From Ignavibacteriales bacterium (GTDB lineage: Bacteria > Bacteroidota > Ignavibacteria > UBA10030 > SZUA-254): a stretch of 7,047 bases of DNA. Below the pieces are notes generated by a model. The model saw only the letters and a list, made by a program, of their open reading frames with translations, ran no database searches and had not been told where the DNA came from. The DNA lies in assembly GCA_016207985.1 (NCBI GenBank), contig JACQYX010000171.1, forward strand, positions 1-7,047, given 5' to 3'. Shown here piece by piece: positions 5,227 through 7,047 of the stretch (its first letter is position 1; each line of letters starts with the position of its first letter). Made by a program: the position numbers and the translations under genes.

Positions 5227-6286
5227 CGGATCTCTTTGAATATATAATTCTTCTCGGTAAAGATATCTCTATGCCTGCATCAGTAAAAGATTTGTAAACT
5301 TGTTCACGAAGGGTGGTCTCGATCTCAAACTTTTTATCGAAGTGAGAGGTACGACCTGAGAGACGCAGGAGGAGCCCCGCTTTCCCGAAATCCATCACGA
5401 ACACTCGCGGCGCTGGCTCTTTACTTATATCGGAATTATTTATCGCTAGATCGAGTAAAATCTTTTTTGCTCTCTCTATATCAATCCGATAAGCCACACT
5501 AACTTCAACTAATACACGTATAATATTATTGGGAAAAGAAAAATTGATAATTCGGTTTTTGACAAGATCGCTGTTAGGGATGACAACGAGGTTGTTGTCA
5601 TAATTCAAGATGCGTGTACTGCGAAGACCGATTTGGGTAACATCACCTTCCTCACCCGACGGCAGCTTAATCCTATCACCGACACGAAAGGGTTGATCTA
5701 TTAAGATGACGAAACCTGCAATCATATTCGCAACAGTTTCCTGAGCGGCAAGTGCAACTGCCAGCGATCCAACTCCGAGTGATACCAGCAAGCTACCGAT
5801 GTTCACGCCGAAATGGTCAAGTACAATCATGCCTGCAATAAGAAACAAAATGATATCGACAATCTTCTTCATCATCGGAGCAACAGTGGCGGTGATATTA
5901 CTGTGGGTCTTTTCTGAAACCTCATCCATATACCACTCGAATGTCGTCCCAACTAAACGGCTGACCGATTTTGTAACAACAAAAACAAGTACAATGTAAA
6001 GTGCAACTGAAACGTAATCGAGTATTTGATGATATGCGACTTCATCGATTGCGATTCCCTGGCGGGCGATTTTGATTCCTATAAAGAAACCAGCGATGAT
6101 ACTTAAAGTAATTATCCTCGAACGAACGATGGAAAGAATCCTGTCATCGAGCGTTGTCTTAGTTGATGCGAACAATCTTTTAAAGATAATATTTAAAAGG
6201 GATTTCACTACCTGACCGATGAATCCGGCGGCGATGATAACAAGCACTGCTGTCAATATATTCTTTACGATTGGATGCTCAAACAT
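5198..6286 (-). CDS. MscS-family mechanosensitive ion channel
   Basis: This 362-residue inner-membrane channel should open under membrane tension and release solutes during osmotic down-shock. Membrane helices are visible at about residues 8-30, 55-72, 88-108 and 140-158. The pore-lining helix follows at about 165-195 and is rich in Gly and Ala (SLLVSLGVGSLAVALAAQETVANMIAG, about 165-191), as in MscS TM3. The beta domain follows with DQPFRVGDRIKL, GEEGDVTQIGLRSTRI and NLVVIPNSDLVKNRIINFS, all hallmarks of the family. A C-terminal alpha/beta domain runs to about residue 350. It is somewhat longer than E. coli MscS, with extra N-terminal helices. The gene begins 17 nt after pyrE, with AAGGG near the start, and its end overlaps the NUDIX gene by 29 nt. 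Its place among nucleotide genes probably reflects operon packing, and no functional link is evident. Confidence 0.95.
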   Translation of the reverse strand: MFEHPIVKNILTAVLVIIAAGFIGQVVKSLLNIIFKRLFASTKTTLDDRILSIVRSRIITLSIIAGFFIGIKIARQGIAIDEVAYHQILDYVSVALYIVLVFVVTKSVSRLVGTTFEWYMDEVSEKTHSNITATVAPMMKKIVDIILFLIAGMIVLDHFGVNIGSLLVSLGVGSLAVALAAQETVANMIAGFVILIDQPFRVGDRIKLPSGEEGDVTQIGLRSTRILNYDNNLVVIPNSDLVKNRIINFSFPNNIIRVLVEVSVAYRIDIERAKKILLDLAINNSDISKEPAPRVFVMDFGKAGLLLRLSGRTSHFDKKFEIETTLREQVYKSFTDAGIEISLPRRIIYSKRSDEIQAPQKK

Positions 6287-6303
6287 TTTTATACCCTTCG
6301 CAT

Positions 6304-6876
6304 TTATTTGTTAGAACGACTTCCCGGTTTGTCTATCGGCTTACCTTGCTGGCAGAGTGGACACTCTGTTTGCTGGTATGTTAATACATTCATTACCATT
6401 GTCGCATAAAAATTAGGGAACTTGACTTTCCCCCCGCTACGATCTACAATTGTTCCCACACCGGCAATTGTACCGCCTTCCCGCTTCACAATTTCGATTA
6501 CTTCACTGGCTGAGCCGCCTGTAGTTGTAACATCTTCACAAACAAGCACTTTTTCTCCCTTCATAATTTCGAAACCCCGACGAAGCTGAAGCGATCCATC
6601 CTTTCTCTCGGCAAACATTGTTCTCACACTAAGCTGTCTGCCGACCTCCTGCCCCACGACTATACCACCGAGTGCGGGAGAAATCACAACATCAATTTGT
6701 GTGCTACGAAAATGGTTTGCGATCATTCCACATAAGACTTCCATATGTTTCGGATATTGTAAAACTTTCGCACACTGAAAGTATTGCGGACTATGCAAAC
6801 CGGAAGTCAGTTGAAAGTGTCCTTCCAACAATGCCTTCGTTTGTTTGAAAATGGAGAGAATTTCATCTTGGGTCAT
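6304..6876 (-). CDS. pyrE: Orotate phosphoribosyltransferase
   Basis: PyrE joins orotate to PRPP, giving orotidine 5'-phosphate and pyrophosphate, the penultimate step of UMP synthesis in the cytoplasm. The 190-residue protein has a typical length. The N-terminal [19 protein letters not shown] (19-37) is the substrate-binding segment. FAERKDG (88-94) lies at the catalytic loop. [13 protein letters not shown] (110-122) is the PRPP-binding motif of type I phosphoribosyltransferases. The tail [16 protein letters not shown] (172-187) is characteristic of one bacterial PyrE subgroup and carries two close cysteines. The start is supported by an AGAGA element upstream and by agreement with homologues. 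It begins 14 nt after the stop of the peptide deformylase gene and is followed 17 nt later by the channel gene, so co-transcription is likely. No pyrimidine attenuator is visible in the short gaps. Confidence 0.96.
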   Translation of the reverse strand: MTQDEILSIFKQTKALLEGHFQLTSGLHSPQYFQCAKVLQYPKHMEVLCGMIANHFRSTQIDVVISPALGGIVVGQEVGRQLSVRTMFAERKDGSLQLRRGFEIMKGEKVLVCEDVTTTGGSASEVIEIVKREGGTIAGVGTIVDRSGGKVKFPNFYATMVMNVLTYQQTECPLCQQGKPIDKPGSRSNK

Positions 6877-6890
6877 GATTGATCTCTTTC

Positions 6891-7047
6891 TTATAAATCA
6901 TGATGATTCGTTTGACGATGGACTATTTTATCCAACTCGCTTTTATAGACGATATGCCTTGTATCGATTGCATGATCGATGGCAAGTACACCATTCAAAT
7001 GATCGATCTCATGCTGGAGCAGCTCCGAAAGACTTCCACCTGCAAAC
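6891..7047 (-). CDS. def: Peptide deformylase, C-terminal fragment (cut by window edge)
   Basis: Only the last 51 residues are inside the window; the frame is open to the right edge. The visible sequence contains [25 protein letters not shown] (codons at 6999-7013) is the HExxH metal-binding motif of peptide deformylase, with two histidines binding the metal and the Glu acting as catalyst; the third ligand, in the EGCLS motif, would lie outside the window. The enzyme removes the formyl group from the N-terminal methionine of new proteins. The remaining tail (about 31-51) ends in QTNHHDL and a TAA at 6891-6893. It lies 14 nt upstream of pyrE on the same strand, so it is probably part of the same operon. 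The motif and its surroundings make the identification firm despite the short length. Confidence 0.9.
   Translation of the reverse strand, partial: FAGGSLSELLQHEIDHLNGVLAIDHAIDTRHIVYKSELDKIVHRQTNHHDL

Overview
The window is AT-rich, and every gene I can support lies on the minus strand, so transcription runs from high to low coordinates. Gene content and protein style point to the Bacteroidota/Chlorobi/Ignavibacteria (FCB) side of the tree. The main clue is a small CPPxC-tailed protein followed by a seven-helix membrane protein that looks like families I recall from Bacteroidota. The assignment comes from protein style alone, without any search, and is moderate at best.

Right half (about 3300-7047), a housekeeping run in transcription order: the C-terminus of peptide deformylase (def, cut by the right edge), orotate phosphoribosyltransferase (pyrE), an MscS-type mechanosensitive channel, a NUDIX hydrolase of the ADP-ribose pyrophosphatase type, and a thymidine/pyrimidine-nucleoside phosphorylase. 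Gaps are about 14-22 nt, or the genes overlap (channel and NUDIX share 29 nt), so this looks like one operon joining pyrimidine synthesis and salvage with nucleotide clean-up. The NUDIX gene carries an in-frame amber (TAG) codon. The same frame continues past it for 49 more codons that look like the missing C-terminus of the family, so the gene is either freshly broken, recoded, or affected by a sequencing error.

Middle (about 754-3208), a compact signalling unit: a 104-residue soluble protein ending in a CPPFC motif, a protein with about seven membrane helices, a one-helix NarX-type histidine kinase without a sensor domain, and a NarL/FixJ-type response regulator. The membrane-protein and kinase genes overlap by 34 nt, the first two genes are 10 nt apart, and kinase and regulator are 25 nt apart. 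I infer that the seven-helix protein supplies the sensing part that the kinase lacks.

Left end (1-753): a stand-alone CheY-like receiver that keeps the phospho-acceptor Asp but has lost one residue of the acidic pair and the conserved Lys. Between it and the NarL-type regulator lie about 307 bp with no convincing gene. This stretch holds two strong perfect inverted repeats (14 and 13 bp arms), both with arms whose starts are 44 nt apart, and a smaller one between them. One abuts the ribosome-binding region of the receiver gene, so this may be a structured leader or a protein-binding region. The first 60 bases are distinctly GC-rich and cannot be assigned.
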